A DNA stretch of 53,737 bases from Erysipelotrichaceae bacterium (lineage in GTDB: Bacteria; Bacillota_I; Bacilli_A; Erysipelotrichales; Erysipelotrichaceae). Shown here one piece after another: positions 41,219-48,980 of this stretch; position 1 is the first letter of the stretch, and the number at the start of each line of letters is the position of its first letter. The notes under the pieces are model-generated. The model was not told where the DNA came from. It saw only the letters and a program-made list of their open reading frames with translations, and did not search any database. The DNA is taken from positions 1 to 53,737 of the forward strand of contig JAFRIG010000058.1 in the NCBI GenBank assembly GCA_017432895.1. Reading direction: 5' to 3'. The position numbers and the translations under genes are program-made.

Positions 41219-41932
41219 TCAAAATGCAATTTCTTCGTACAGGATGGGTTGGGCTCCTTCATAGATCAGCTGATTGTTCTGCATTCCTTCTTTCATGAAG
41301 ATATCATATGGAAGCACCTTTATCTCCTTGCCCAGTTCCAGGGCTTCGTTGACTGTGGTCATCGTTCCCGAACGGGCCTTGCTTTGCATGATATAGACCC
41401 TTTCACTCAATGCCGCGATGAGTCGGTTGCGGAAAGGAAAGTGATAGCCATAGGGCTTGCTTAAGCCGGGATACTCGGATATAACCAGTCCCCTTTTCGC
41501 CACCTCAAGGATGAGTTCTTTGTTGCATGAAGGATAGATATAATCGATGCCACATCCTAAGATCCCGATCGTCTTTAAGGCGTTGCGATGTCCGCAGGCA
41601 TCGATGCCCTTGGCCAAGCCTGAAACCAGGACTTTATCCTTGTTCTTCTTAGCCAGATTTTCAGTCGCCATTAACGCATATTGACAAGGTTCCCTGGATC
41701 CGACGATCGCATAGGCTTCTTCTTTTAACAGATCAATATTCCCTTTGTAATACAAAACAAAAGGCGGACGCTTGAGATCGAAAAGAACTTTGGGATAATC
41801 CTTGTCCAGCATCGTCAAAGCATTATCGATCTTTACGGGTCTAATTTTCTCATCGTTTTTGATCGCCTTAGCGATCTTATCGTATTCGCCGCCATAATAA
41901 AAAGAATAGGCTATCAGTTTCTCTCTGTCCAT
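41219..41932 (-). CDS. dprA: DNA processing protein DprA
   Basis: A 237-residue DprA/Smf protein, which loads RecA on incoming single-stranded DNA during natural transformation. The Rossmann-like domain is complete: YAIVGSREPCQYAL (about 73-86), VSGLAKGIDACGHRNAL (103-119), ILGCGIDYIYP, SEYP and HFPFRNRLIAALS. It lacks the C-terminal winged-helix part of long DprA proteins and has a short N-terminus, so it is a minimal form. It lies in the usual rnhB-dprA-topA order. No SD is evident; an AATAAT 7 nt before the ATG is too weak to call. Confidence 0.92.
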   Translation of the reverse strand: MDREKLIAYSFYYGGEYDKIAKAIKNDEKIRPVKIDNALTMLDKDYPKVLFDLKRPPFVLYYKGNIDLLKEEAYAIVGSREPCQYALMATENLAKKNKDKVLVSGLAKGIDACGHRNALKTIGILGCGIDYIYPSCNKELILEVAKRGLVISEYPGLSKPYGYHFPFRNRLIAALSERVYIMQSKARSGTMTTVNEALELGKEIKVLPYDIFMKEGMQNNQLIYEGAQPILYEEIAF

Positions 41933-41975
41933 CTACTACATTATTGGCAGGAAAATACAGAATTCCTAATCTTTT

Positions 41976-42578
41976 TTAAAACAGTTTCAGTTGTCTGTCC
42001 CGACAGGGCTTGAACGACATCCTATATAACTCGTTGATCCCGTATTCATCCATCAGTTCCAGATGGCGCTTGGTGCCATAGCCCTTGTGATTGCGGTATT
42101 CATATTGGGGATAGAGGATATCGTAGCCCATCATGATGTGATCTCTAAGCACCTTGGCCAGAATACTGGCCCCGGCGATCGAGATCGACTTGGCATCGCC
42201 CTTGATGATGCTGACCGTATCGAAACGATCCAAAGGCATCGCATCGGTGATGGTCAGTGAATGGATCTTGCTGGACTGGGAGAGTTCATCCATCGCCTTT
42301 TTGGTCGCATGATAGATATCATATTTATCGATATCGGCCGGTGAAACGATCCGAAACTCATAATGATGGGCATCTTTGATGATCTGTTTGAAAAGCTTCT
42401 CCCTTTTCTTTTCACTCAGCTTCTTGGAATCATCGATCTCATCATTCCGGTAATTGATCGGAAAGATACAGCAGGCCACGACCAAAGGTCCGCACAAAGG
42501 ACCCCTTCCGGCTTCATCGATCCCCATCACGTATTCGTCTTTCGCCCAGCAAAGCTGTTCGTATTTATTCTCCAGCAT
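41976..42578 (-). CDS. rnhB: Ribonuclease HII
   Basis: A 200-residue RNase HII that removes ribonucleotides and RNA primers from DNA. The catalytic carboxylates sit in YVMGIDEAGRGPLCGP (Asp20 and Glu21 of the DEAGRG motif), the later ITDAMPLD, and GDAKSISIAGASILAKVLRD. The family YPQYEYRNHKGYGTKRH segment follows. The first 14 bp overlap rbgA. A CAGG stands immediately before the ATG, so the exact start is less certain. Confidence 0.96.
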   Translation of the reverse strand: MLENKYEQLCWAKDEYVMGIDEAGRGPLCGPLVVACCIFPINYRNDEIDDSKKLSEKKREKLFKQIIKDAHHYEFRIVSPADIDKYDIYHATKKAMDELSQSSKIHSLTITDAMPLDRFDTVSIIKGDAKSISIAGASILAKVLRDHIMMGYDILYPQYEYRNHKGYGTKRHLELMDEYGINELYRMSFKPCRDRQLKLF

Positions 42579-43407
42579 CCTGCCAGGTAACCTTTCCTAT
42601 TCTGCTGCTTCGGATATCTTTTAAGATCTGATCAACAGCCTTGCTGATCGAAACCTTGTCATCGCTATCCAGCCACAGCTTGGCTTTGGCGATATTCTCT
42701 AAAAGATCGTCTTCATCTTCATCGACGCCATAGCGCTTGTTTATCAGACCAGGATACATCCTTTTCAGACGTTCAAGACCGAAGCAGACAAGGTCTTCCT
42801 TATCCAGGATATCGTCGTTGATCGAACCGACCAAAGCCAATAGACGGGCGTCATCCTGATCCTCGATCTTAGGCCATAAAACTCCGGGCGTATCCAGCAG
42901 TTCCACATCCTCATTGATTCTGATCCATTGCAAAGACTTGGTCACACCGGGCCGGTTTTCCGCCTTGGCGGCTTTCTTTTTGACGATATTGTTGATGAAA
43001 GTCGACTTACCGACATTGGGAATGCCGACGACCATGGCTCTAAGCACCTTCTTGCGGATACCTCTGGCTTTGGCCTTCTCCAGTTTGTCTTTCAGGATAC
43101 TCTTGACCTCATTGACGACGATCTTGGTCAGATTGCCGTTGGCCGAATCAAGGATGAGGCAGTGTTCAAATTTCTTTTTCCAGGCCAGACTTTTTTCATC
43201 ATCGGCCAGATCGGCTTTGTTTAAGATAATGAGGACCGGTTTGTTTCTGGAAAGTTCCTGCAACATCGGATTGGCTGAAGCTTCAGGAATTCGCGCATCG
43301 CGCAGTTCGATGACGATATCGACCAGTTTGAGCTGTTCTTCCATCTGCCTTCTGGCCTTGGCCATATGACCGGGATACCAGTTGATCTTATTGATGTTTT
43401 CGCTCAT
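42565..43407 (-). CDS. rbgA: Ribosome biogenesis GTPase RbgA (YlqF)
   Basis: A 280-residue circularly permuted GTPase that acts late in 50S assembly. The order of G-motifs is permuted: G4 NKAD (about 63-66) comes before G1 GIPNVGKST (128-136) and G3 DTPG (about 173-176), as in the family. The start INWYPGHMAKARRQM is diagnostic. C-terminal helical domain is present, but the protein ends shortly after it. Starts directly after the MBL-fold gene stop. Confidence 0.97.
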   Translation of the reverse strand: MSENINKINWYPGHMAKARRQMEEQLKLVDIVIELRDARIPEASANPMLQELSRNKPVLIILNKADLADDEKSLAWKKKFEHCLILDSANGNLTKIVVNEVKSILKDKLEKAKARGIRKKVLRAMVVGIPNVGKSTFINNIVKKKAAKAENRPGVTKSLQWIRINEDVELLDTPGVLWPKIEDQDDARLLALVGSINDDILDKEDLVCFGLERLKRMYPGLINKRYGVDEDEDDLLENIAKAKLWLDSDDKVSISKAVDQILKDIRSSRIGKVTWQDAGE

Positions 43408-44214
43408 CTAAAAGACCTCCAGTTCCAGGCCGGTACCGACTTCTTTTATTTCCAGCTGCCTGGCCAAGGCGATCTTGGCTTTGAGCGAGACGCAATGGCA
43501 GGGATATAATTCTTTGATCATATTCTCTTTAAAGTATGCGATGGTCCCCTGCAGTCTTTCATCATCTTCAAACAGATGAAAGCCGCCGATCACCCCATAA
43601 ATTCTGTCTTCATCACAGACTTTCTTGGCCTGCTCAATGATATTGCAGATACCGGCATGGGAACAGCCCGTGATGATGAAAAGACCCTTTTCACTTCTAT
43701 AGGCCAAAGCCGAATCATCATACAGATAATCGTCTTTCAATAGATCACCATAGATCCGCTTGCCAATGGGATAGCGTCTTTCAAAAGGAAGACTCTCCTC
43801 TATCTGCCCCAGATAATAAAGCTTATCGGTTATCTTTATAGGATCCCTGGAAAGTTTCAAGGCAAAATCCTTATCCACATCCGCCAAAGACAAAGGTGAA
43901 CCGATTTGAAGGCCCGTATCGTCTTCTTTATAGAAGAAAGCATCGGGATGAGCCAGAAGCTTTGTTCCACTTAAAAGCTGCTTTAAATGGACCAGACCGC
44001 CGCTGTGATCGTTGTGGCCATGAGACAGTACGATCAGATCAACAGCGGAAAGATCGATGCCCATTTTAACGGCATTCTTCATAAAAGCATCCGAATAGCC
44101 GGTATCGAAAAGGATCTTCTGATCCCCGTCTTCCAGATAAAAACTCAGGGCCGGTTCGCCCAGATAGTACATGTCGATATAGGTATTGTTTTCGACCAAA
44201 ACCTTTAGTTTCAT
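43408..44214 (-). CDS. Metallo-beta-lactamase-fold hydrolase
   Basis: A 268-residue MBL-fold protein. The metal motif is LSHGHNDHSGG (His65, His67, Asp69, His70), with further ligand candidates in TGCSHAGICNII and GGFHLFED, and CHC near the C-terminus. This arrangement resembles the group annotated as methyl-(ribofuranosyl)aminobenzene phosphate synthase-like or MBL hydrolase; the substrate is not known. It sits between lepB and rbgA, 3 bp from lepB, where Bacillus has no such gene. So it is a local addition to the ribosome and tRNA-modification cluster. Confidence 0.85.
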   Translation of the reverse strand: MKLKVLVENNTYIDMYYLGEPALSFYLEDGDQKILFDTGYSDAFMKNAVKMGIDLSAVDLIVLSHGHNDHSGGLVHLKQLLSGTKLLAHPDAFFYKEDDTGLQIGSPLSLADVDKDFALKLSRDPIKITDKLYYLGQIEESLPFERRYPIGKRIYGDLLKDDYLYDDSALAYRSEKGLFIITGCSHAGICNIIEQAKKVCDEDRIYGVIGGFHLFEDDERLQGTIAYFKENMIKELYPCHCVSLKAKIALARQLEIKEVGTGLELEVF

Positions 44215-44217
44215 GAC

Positions 44218-44724
44218 TTATTTATGGAAACCGAAAGAAGCGAAAGGATAGATCACCAGCAGATGTGTCGAAACAAGCTTGTCTTTCGTAAATGGACCGT
44301 AATATCGCGAATCGCGGGAAACGTTGCGGTTGTCACCCAGACAGTAGTATTCGTCATTCGCCAGTTCGATCTTGAGATCCTGGGTCGTGACGTTTCCTAA
44401 AAAATCTTCCGCCACATAGACACCGTCGACGTAGAGCTTATTGTCTTTGTATTCTATCGTCTCCCCCGGCAATCCGATAACTCTTTTGACCAGCAGTTTT
44501 TCATCACTGCTGGACTCTTCTTTAATCACGACCGTATCGAAACGGGAAATGCCAAGCATTTTGGTGATGATAAAAGAATAGCCGTAATTGCCTTCCGTAT
44601 AGGTGGGGTTCATGCTGGAACCGTTGACTACGCAGGGAATAAAAACGAAGTTGATCAAAACGGCCACCAGGATCAGGACCTTGATCGCAAACCATAGCAG
44701 TTCTTTGATAAAACCTTTTTTCAT
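44218..44724 (-). CDS. lepB: Signal peptidase I
   Basis: A membrane-bound type I signal peptidase of about 168 residues, which removes signal peptides from exported proteins such as the GH73 enzyme in this window. A single N-terminal TM segment is followed by the catalytic NGSSMNPTY (nucleophile Ser, near 37) and VKRVIGLPGE (general-base Lys, near 80). The C-terminal box has GDNRNVSRDSR. The longest frame begins at a TTG (44742) that lies upstream of the -10 box. Two ATGs (44727 and 44724) follow, and with a TATAAT at 44732-44737 the predicted +1 is 44725, so ATG 44724 is used. No SD. In Bacillus, sipS is elsewhere, but lepB next to rplS is common in this group. Confidence 0.9.
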   Translation of the reverse strand: MKKGFIKELLWFAIKVLILVAVLINFVFIPCVVNGSSMNPTYTEGNYGYSFIITKMLGISRFDTVVIKEESSSDEKLLVKRVIGLPGETIEYKDNKLYVDGVYVAEDFLGNVTTQDLKIELANDEYYCLGDNRNVSRDSRYYGPFTKDKLVSTHLLVIYPFASFGFHK

Positions 44725-44731
44725 CATTCTT

Positions 44732-44737
44732 ATTATA
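44732..44737 (-). promoter_or_regulatory. -10 box of lepB, near-leaderless
   Basis: TATAAT, then 7 nt to the ATG at 44724 (4 nt to the ATG at 44727). Same spacing as rseP. No convincing -35 at 16-18 bp. Confidence 0.5.
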
Positions 44738-44742
44738 CTCAA

Positions 44743-44770
44743 TAAAAAAGCCGTTTATGACAACGGCTTT
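44743..44770 (-). terminator. Rho-independent terminator of rplS
   Basis: A 9-bp stem AAAGCCGTT/AACGGCTTT (44747-44755 with 44762-44770), followed by TTTA on the minus strand. Confidence 0.8.
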
Positions 44771-44777
44771 AGGGAAA

Positions 44778-45125
44778 TTATCTGACTTCCTTGATCTTGG
44801 CTGATTTGCCGGAACGGTTTCTCAAATAGAACAGTTTCGCTCTTCTGACTTTACCGACACGCACGACTGTGATCTTCTCAATGATCGGTGAATGGACCGG
44901 GAAAGTCCTTTCCACGCCGATACCGGAAGAGATCTTTCTGACTGTGAAAGTCTGGCCGATACCGGAACCCTGGATCTTGGTCACGACGCCTTCATAAGCC
45001 TGGATACGGGATTTGTCGCCTTCCTTGATCTTGACATCGACTCGAACAGTCTGTCCGGGAGCAAGAGAAGGAAGATCCGACTTCATCTGGTCTTTAGTAA
45101 TTTCATTAACTAAACCTAAATTCAT
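44778..45125 (-). CDS. rplS: 50S ribosomal protein L19
   Basis: A 115-residue L19 located at the 30S-50S interface. Family segments: [60 protein letters not shown], and the [20 protein letters not shown] end. The open frame continues upstream for 10 codons, but AAGGAG lies before the ATG at 45125, which gives the normal L19 N-terminus. A leader hairpin of the L19 type and a separate promoter precede it, so it is not simply part of the trmD unit. Confidence 0.97.
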   Translation of the reverse strand: MNLGLVNEITKDQMKSDLPSLAPGQTVRVDVKIKEGDKSRIQAYEGVVTKIQGSGIGQTFTVRKISSGIGVERTFPVHSPIIEKITVVRVGKVRRAKLFYLRNRSGKSAKIKEVR

Positions 45126-45154
45126 CTTTTTTCTCCTTTTACAAAATATAGACA

Positions 45155-45190
45155 TCTGTTCATAATCTGAAAAGAAAAGCGGAACAGCGC
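45155..45190 (-). promoter_or_regulatory. L19 leader hairpin
   Basis: In the rplS leader CTGTTC (minus strand 45182-45187) pairs with GAACAG (45156-45161) around an about 20-nt loop, 30 nt before the start. It fits the short L19 autoregulatory hairpin known in Bacillota. Confidence 0.6.
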
Positions 45191-45196
45191 TTAATT

Positions 45197-45225
45197 ACTT
45201 TATCACAAAAGCAAGGCTAACGCAA
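45197..45225 (-). promoter_or_regulatory. rplS promoter
   Basis: TTGCGT (45220-45225), 17-bp spacer, TAAAGT (45197-45202) preceded by TGA (extended -10). Confidence 0.65.
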
Positions 45226-45233
45226 ACACTTTT

Positions 45234-45956
45234 TTACAGTTCGCTGACGATCTCCGCCAGAAGCTGTCTTTCTTCCTTGTTTAGTTCTCTTTTTTCCAGA
45301 AGATCGGGACGATTCAGCATCGTCTCCTTTAAAGCCATCTTGAGATTGTATCTTCTGATCTCCTTATGGTTGCCGTTTTGCAAGACCTCAGGGACCCTGT
45401 CTCCGTTATATTCGACGGGTCTGGTATATTGAGGATATTCCAGCAGGCCGTCGGTATAGGATTCTTCGATCAAAGACTCGCTGGAAATACCTTCTTCAAG
45501 AAGTCTTAAAATGCCATCGATCATGACCATTGAAGGAAGCTCTCCACCGGTCAATATATAATCGCCGATCGAGACCTTCTCATCGACATAGCGTTCAATG
45601 CGGCAGTCGATGCCTTCATAGTGTCCGCAGATGATGACGAATTCATCGAGCTTGGATAGCCTGATCAGATCTTCCTGTTTCAAAGGCTTGGCTTTAGGTG
45701 AAGTCAAAACGGCATAGGTGTAGTCATTGGAAATGTTGTCTAACAGAGCCCGATGGACGACATCCACCTTCATCAACATCCCCGCTCCTCCGCCATAAGG
45801 TGTATCATCCACATGGTGGTGCTTGTCTAAGGAGTAGTCGCGGATATTGACGAGCTTTATTTCAGCCAAACCCTTGTCAATGATCCTTTTGATGATGGAA
45901 GAATTCAGAAAACCTTCATACATCTCCGGAAACAGCGTCAGAACCGTTATCTTCAT
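45234..45956 (-). CDS. trmD: tRNA (guanine-37-N1)-methyltransferase
   Basis: A 240-residue SPOUT methyltransferase that modifies G37 next to the anticodon and so prevents +1 frameshifting. Signatures: ITVLTLFPEMYEGFLNSSII, HVDDTPYGGGAGMLMK (about 49-64), the AdoMet knot GHYEGIDCRIERYVDEKVSIGDY, and LTGGELPSM. Length normal. It starts inside the rimM end with a 4-bp ATGA overlap, which couples the two. Confidence 0.98.
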   Translation of the reverse strand: MKITVLTLFPEMYEGFLNSSIIKRIIDKGLAEIKLVNIRDYSLDKHHHVDDTPYGGGAGMLMKVDVVHRALLDNISNDYTYAVLTSPKAKPLKQEDLIRLSKLDEFVIICGHYEGIDCRIERYVDEKVSIGDYILTGGELPSMVMIDGILRLLEEGISSESLIEESYTDGLLEYPQYTRPVEYNGDRVPEVLQNGNHKEIRRYNLKMALKETMLNRPDLLEKRELNKEERQLLAEIVSEL

Positions 45957-46453
45957 AAAAGACCTTCCATCCTGACGATATCGATCCTTTTGGTCTCCAG
46001 ATCGACATTTTCCACAAAGACCGGCAAAAACGGGACCAGATATTCCTTGTGGTCGCTGTCTTTTAAAATACGCAGATTGTTGGCGGCCAGGCCTTCTTCG
46101 ACTCTTAATACTTTGCCTACTTCTTCATTTTCCACATAGACCTTGAGATCAATCAGATCAGAAAAGTAGTATTCACCTTTTTTAAGCGGCTTGATATCGT
46201 CTTTCGATTTGTATATCAGCATGTTCTTGTATTTCTCGACCAGATTGATATCCTCATGATCCTTGAAGCAGACCAGCAGAAAACCCTTGTGTTCCCTGTA
46301 TCTGAGCACCGTAAAAGGCCGGTGTTCCTCACCGATATAAACAACTGAATCCTTTTTGAATCTGTCTTTGACGAAATCCGTGTAGCTATCGACTTTCAGT
46401 TCACCCTTGATGCCAAAGGTGTTGACGATCTTTCCTATCGTTACATATTCCAT
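45953..46453 (-). CDS. rimM: Ribosome maturation factor RimM
   Basis: A 166-residue factor for 30S head assembly. N-terminal beta-barrel with YVTIGKIVNTFGIKGELKV (residues 3-21), then the PRC-barrel with EYYFSDLIDLKVYVENEEVG (about 97-116) and KEYLVPFLPVFVENVDLE. Promoter TATAAT lies 9 nt before the ATG with no SD, so its leader would be only two or three bases. It follows the khpA terminator and begins the rimM-trmD unit. Confidence 0.95.
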   Translation of the reverse strand: MEYVTIGKIVNTFGIKGELKVDSYTDFVKDRFKKDSVVYIGEEHRPFTVLRYREHKGFLLVCFKDHEDINLVEKYKNMLIYKSKDDIKPLKKGEYYFSDLIDLKVYVENEEVGKVLRVEEGLAANNLRILKDSDHKEYLVPFLPVFVENVDLETKRIDIVRMEGLL

Positions 46454-46462
46454 ACTTAAAAC

Positions 46463-46468
46463 ATTATA
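46463..46468 (-). promoter_or_regulatory. -10 box of rimM, very short leader
   Basis: TATAAT, then 9 nt (GTTTTAAGT) to the ATG. A TGAATT at 17 bp is a weak -35. Confidence 0.45.
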
Positions 46469-46472
46469 TAGA

Positions 46473-46498
46473 AAAAGAGATGATAATTCACCTCTTTA
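46473..46498 (-). terminator. Rho-independent terminator of rpsP-khpA
   Basis: AGAGGTGA pairs with TCATCTCT (46488-46495 with 46476-46483, one G-U), followed by TTTTTC on the minus strand. Confidence 0.7.
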
Positions 46499-46744
46499 CA
46501 AAGCTTCGAACTTGATCGAGATCCTCTTGTTCTCGATCTTCGATGCTACCTGCAGCATTTGACGAATGGAATTAGCCATCGTACCTTTTTTGCCGATCAG
46601 CCTGGCGATGTCTTCACTCGGTGCGTAGACGTATAAGAGCAGTTCGTTATCGTTGATACTCTCCATCTGCTTCACCATGACGGCTTCGCTGTCCGAACAC
46701 AAAGGCTTAACGATGTTCAGCAGAACCTTTTCTAAATCGATCAT
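46496..46744 (-). CDS. khpA: KH-domain RNA-binding protein KhpA
   Basis: An 82-residue protein with one type II KH domain; the GxxG loop is GKKG in RLIGKKGTMANSIRQML (about 48-64). KhpA with KhpB binds RNA and influences cell length and division in Gram-positives. Position after rpsP is conserved. One-base overlap with the rpsP stop (TAATG), no SD: reinitiation is likely. Confidence 0.95.
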   Translation of the reverse strand: MIDLEKVLLNIVKPLCSDSEAVMVKQMESINDNELLLYVYAPSEDIARLIGKKGTMANSIRQMLQVASKIENKRISIKFEAL

Positions 46745-47013
46745 TATTTGTTTTTCTTGGCTTCCGCGAACTTCTTCATCGTACCGTTCTTAGCCAGTAA
46801 GGAACGAACGGTATCGGTAGGAACGGCACCCTTGTTCAGCCAGTTCAGGGCCTTTTCTTCGTCGATAACGACGACTGCAGGTTTCTTGACCGGATCGTAA
46901 GTTCCGATCGTTTCGATATCTCTGCCATCTCTGCGGGCTTTCGCGTCAGCAGCGACGATACGGTAGAAAGGCACTTTCTTGGCACCCATTCTCTTTAATC
47001 TAAGTTTTACCAT
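46744..47013 (-). CDS. rpsP: 30S ribosomal protein S16
   Basis: An 89-residue S16, an early 30S assembly protein. The sequence is canonical: [20 protein letters not shown] (2-21), [21 protein letters not shown] segment at 24-41, [22 protein letters not shown] precedes the ATG. First gene of rpsP-khpA, with a promoter that starts in the preceding terminator. Confidence 0.98.
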   Translation of the reverse strand: MVKLRLKRMGAKKVPFYRIVAADAKARRDGRDIETIGTYDPVKKPAVVVIDEEKALNWLNKGAVPTDTVRSLLAKNGTMKKFAEAKKNK

Positions 47014-47040
47014 AACAATTCTCCTTTAATATGCTTTAAT

Positions 47041-47069
47041 ATAATGACATAAATAAATAGAGGAGTCAA
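47041..47069 (-). promoter_or_regulatory. rpsP promoter overlapping a terminator
   Basis: TTGACT (47064-47069) lies in the 3' arm of the terminator; 17 bp on is CATTAT (47041-47046) preceded by TGT. A TATATT at 20 bp spacing is the alternative -10. Confidence 0.55.
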
Positions 47070-47088
47070 GTATTTTTACTTGACTCCT
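47061..47088 (-). terminator. Rho-independent terminator of ffh-SRAP
   Basis: A perfect 12-bp stem AGGAGTCAAGTA/TACTTGACTCCT with a 4-nt loop. The tail on the minus strand, CTATTTATTT, is T-rich but interrupted. Confidence 0.8.
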
Positions 47089-47630
47089 TAGAATAATTTC
47101 AATTCATCGTCTTTAAGCTCGAAAAAAAGCTTCTTTTTAACGATATCCCCTTTTTCATTGTGGATATATCTTAACATCTCTTTCTGGTCCATGATCACCG
47201 GGGTCCGGGAATGGATCTTCGCGAATTCGCCTTCCGAGGCTTGAGTCAGGATCAGAAGTTCATCTTCGTCGTTGAAGATGCAAGCCAGATAGATGAATTC
47301 CTCATCATCATGGACGTAGTATTTCTTTTTGTCCTGGTCCCACTCGTAGAAGCCGTTACAGATGACCGCACAGCGTTTGTTTCTCATCGCCTCATAGGAA
47401 GGACGATCCTCCAGGGACTCCACTCTGGCGTTGATCTGTAAAGACTTGTTTTTGATCCCCCACTTCTTGACCGCCAGATCGATCTTTGAACCATAAGGTA
47501 TCATGCACAGGACTTCATCACTAGGAAAAACCTCGCCCTGTTTAAAGACGAGGTTCATTTTTTCGGCTCTTTCTTTTATCTGCCTGCCCTTCTTGGAAGG
47601 ACTAAGCGCAAATTCATAACGTCCGCACAT
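47088..47630 (-). CDS. SRAP (HMCES/YedK) DNA-protein crosslink protein
   Basis: A 180-residue SRAP domain protein that shields abasic sites in single-stranded DNA through a covalent link to its N-terminal cysteine. Key residues are in place: Cys2 (after Met removal), Asn67 in INARVES, Glu96 in GFYEWD, and His140 in IHSRTPVIM (usually IHxRMP). Slightly shorter than YedK (about 220). It starts 1 bp after ffh and is coupled to it, an uncommon neighbour for a signal recognition particle gene. Confidence 0.92.
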   Translation of the reverse strand: MCGRYEFALSPSKKGRQIKERAEKMNLVFKQGEVFPSDEVLCMIPYGSKIDLAVKKWGIKNKSLQINARVESLEDRPSYEAMRNKRCAVICNGFYEWDQDKKKYYVHDDEEFIYLACIFNDEDELLILTQASEGEFAKIHSRTPVIMDQKEMLRYIHNEKGDIVKKKLFFELKDDELKLF

Positions 47631-47631
47631 C

Positions 47632-48945
47632 TCACATCCTGAACATCGAACGCATCGAAGACATGGACTTGACCAGTTTCTTCATCTTATCGTACTGATT
47701 GCACAGCTTGTTGACATCATCGACCCTGGTACCCGAACCTTTGGCGATCCTTCTTTTGTGGGAAGAACGCATGATCGAAGGATCTTCCCTTTCCGCCGGA
47801 GTCATCGACTGGATGATGGCTTTGATCTTCTTGAGCTGATCATCCGCATCGGCATCGTTGATGGCATTGGCCATATCGGACATGCCCGGCATCATCCGCA
47901 TGATCGAAGATAAAGGACCCAGCTTGCGGGACTGTTCGATGGAATTGAGCAGATCATCCATCGTGAACTTGCCCTCCATCAGCCGGTTGGCCGTCTCTTC
48001 GGCCATCTTCATATCCATCTCTTCCTGGGCTTTTTCGACAAAGGATACCACATCGCCCATGCCCAGGATCCTCTGAGCCAGACGATCGGGATGGAAGGTC
48101 TCCAGATCGCCGATCTTTTCACCGACACCGGTATACTTGATCGGCACACCCGTCACGGCTTTGACGGATAAGGCAGCGCCGCCCTTGGAATCGCCGTCGA
48201 ACTTGGTCAGGATGAGACCCGTTACCTGCAAGAGGTCGTTGAAGGCGTTGGCCACATTGACGATATCCTGGCCGGTCATCGCATCGACCGTCAGCAGGAT
48301 CTCTTCCGGATGGATCAGATCTTTGATGTTCTTGAGCTCATCCATCAGTTCTTCATCTATCTGCAAGCGGCCGGCCGTATCGATGATCGCGGTATCGTAA
48401 CCTTTGTCTTGCGCATATCTGATGCCGTTTTCAACCTGGGCCAAAACCGGTACATCGATGCCTTCCGAATAGACTTCCACATCGATCTGTCTGCCCAGCG
48501 TCTGCAGCTGTTCAATGGCCGCCGGACGAACGATGTCCGCCGCCAAAAGGATGGGCTTACGGCCCTGTTTCTTTAACAGATTGGCCAGTTTGGCCGCCTG
48601 GGTCGTCTTACCTGTACCCTGTAAACCGACGATCATGATCTTGCTTAGACCTTCGGAAGCGAAATTAAGACTGCTGTCTTTGGCGCCTAAAAGCTCAATG
48701 ATCTGATCATGGACGATCTTTACCAGCAATTGACCAGGTTCCACGGAATTTAAAACATCCTGGCCGATCGACTCCTGTCTGACTTTTTCCAAAAAGTCCT
48801 TGACCACCATGTAGTTGACATCGGATTCTAATAAGGCGATCCTTATCTCCTTCAGGGTGTCTTCCATATTGCGTTCGGACAGACGCCCCTTGCCCTGAAC
48901 GTTTCTTAGTGTCTTTGTAAGTTTTTCCTGTAGTGAATCAAACAT
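47632..48945 (-). CDS. ffh: Signal recognition particle protein Ffh
   Basis: A 437-residue SRP54 GTPase that targets membrane proteins to FtsY and SecYEG. N domain (about 1-90), G domain with P-loop GLQGTGKTTQAAK (about 106-118), DTAGR, TKFDGDSKGG, and a methionine-rich M domain (about 300-437; MMPGMSDMANAI, and the SRP-RNA-binding SHKRRIAKGSGT). No SD is present; the ATG stands exactly 6 nt after TATAAT, so the transcript is predicted leaderless. No 4.5S RNA gene is seen nearby. Confidence 0.97.
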   Translation of the reverse strand: MFDSLQEKLTKTLRNVQGKGRLSERNMEDTLKEIRIALLESDVNYMVVKDFLEKVRQESIGQDVLNSVEPGQLLVKIVHDQIIELLGAKDSSLNFASEGLSKIMIVGLQGTGKTTQAAKLANLLKKQGRKPILLAADIVRPAAIEQLQTLGRQIDVEVYSEGIDVPVLAQVENGIRYAQDKGYDTAIIDTAGRLQIDEELMDELKNIKDLIHPEEILLTVDAMTGQDIVNVANAFNDLLQVTGLILTKFDGDSKGGAALSVKAVTGVPIKYTGVGEKIGDLETFHPDRLAQRILGMGDVVSFVEKAQEEMDMKMAEETANRLMEGKFTMDDLLNSIEQSRKLGPLSSIMRMMPGMSDMANAINDADADDQLKKIKAIIQSMTPAEREDPSIMRSSHKRRIAKGSGTRVDDVNKLCNQYDKMKKLVKSMSSMRSMFRM

Positions 48946-48957
48946 ATCACTATTATA
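48943..48957 (-). promoter_or_regulatory. Leaderless-type promoter of ffh
   Basis: TATAAT (48952-48957), AGTGAT, ATG. A TTATAT at 17 bp is a poor -35. Confidence 0.55.
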
Positions 48958-48980
48958 TTACACATCGTTTATTAATATAA

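Noticed and set aside
41930..41945. Leaderless promoter for dprA (AATAAT, 7 nt, ATG)
   Set aside because: The box is one base off consensus and no -35 or extended -10 supports it; it may be chance in AT-rich sequence.
48946..48950. GTGAT before the ffh ATG as a Shine-Dalgarno
   Set aside because: It touches the start codon directly, so spacing is impossible for SD pairing.
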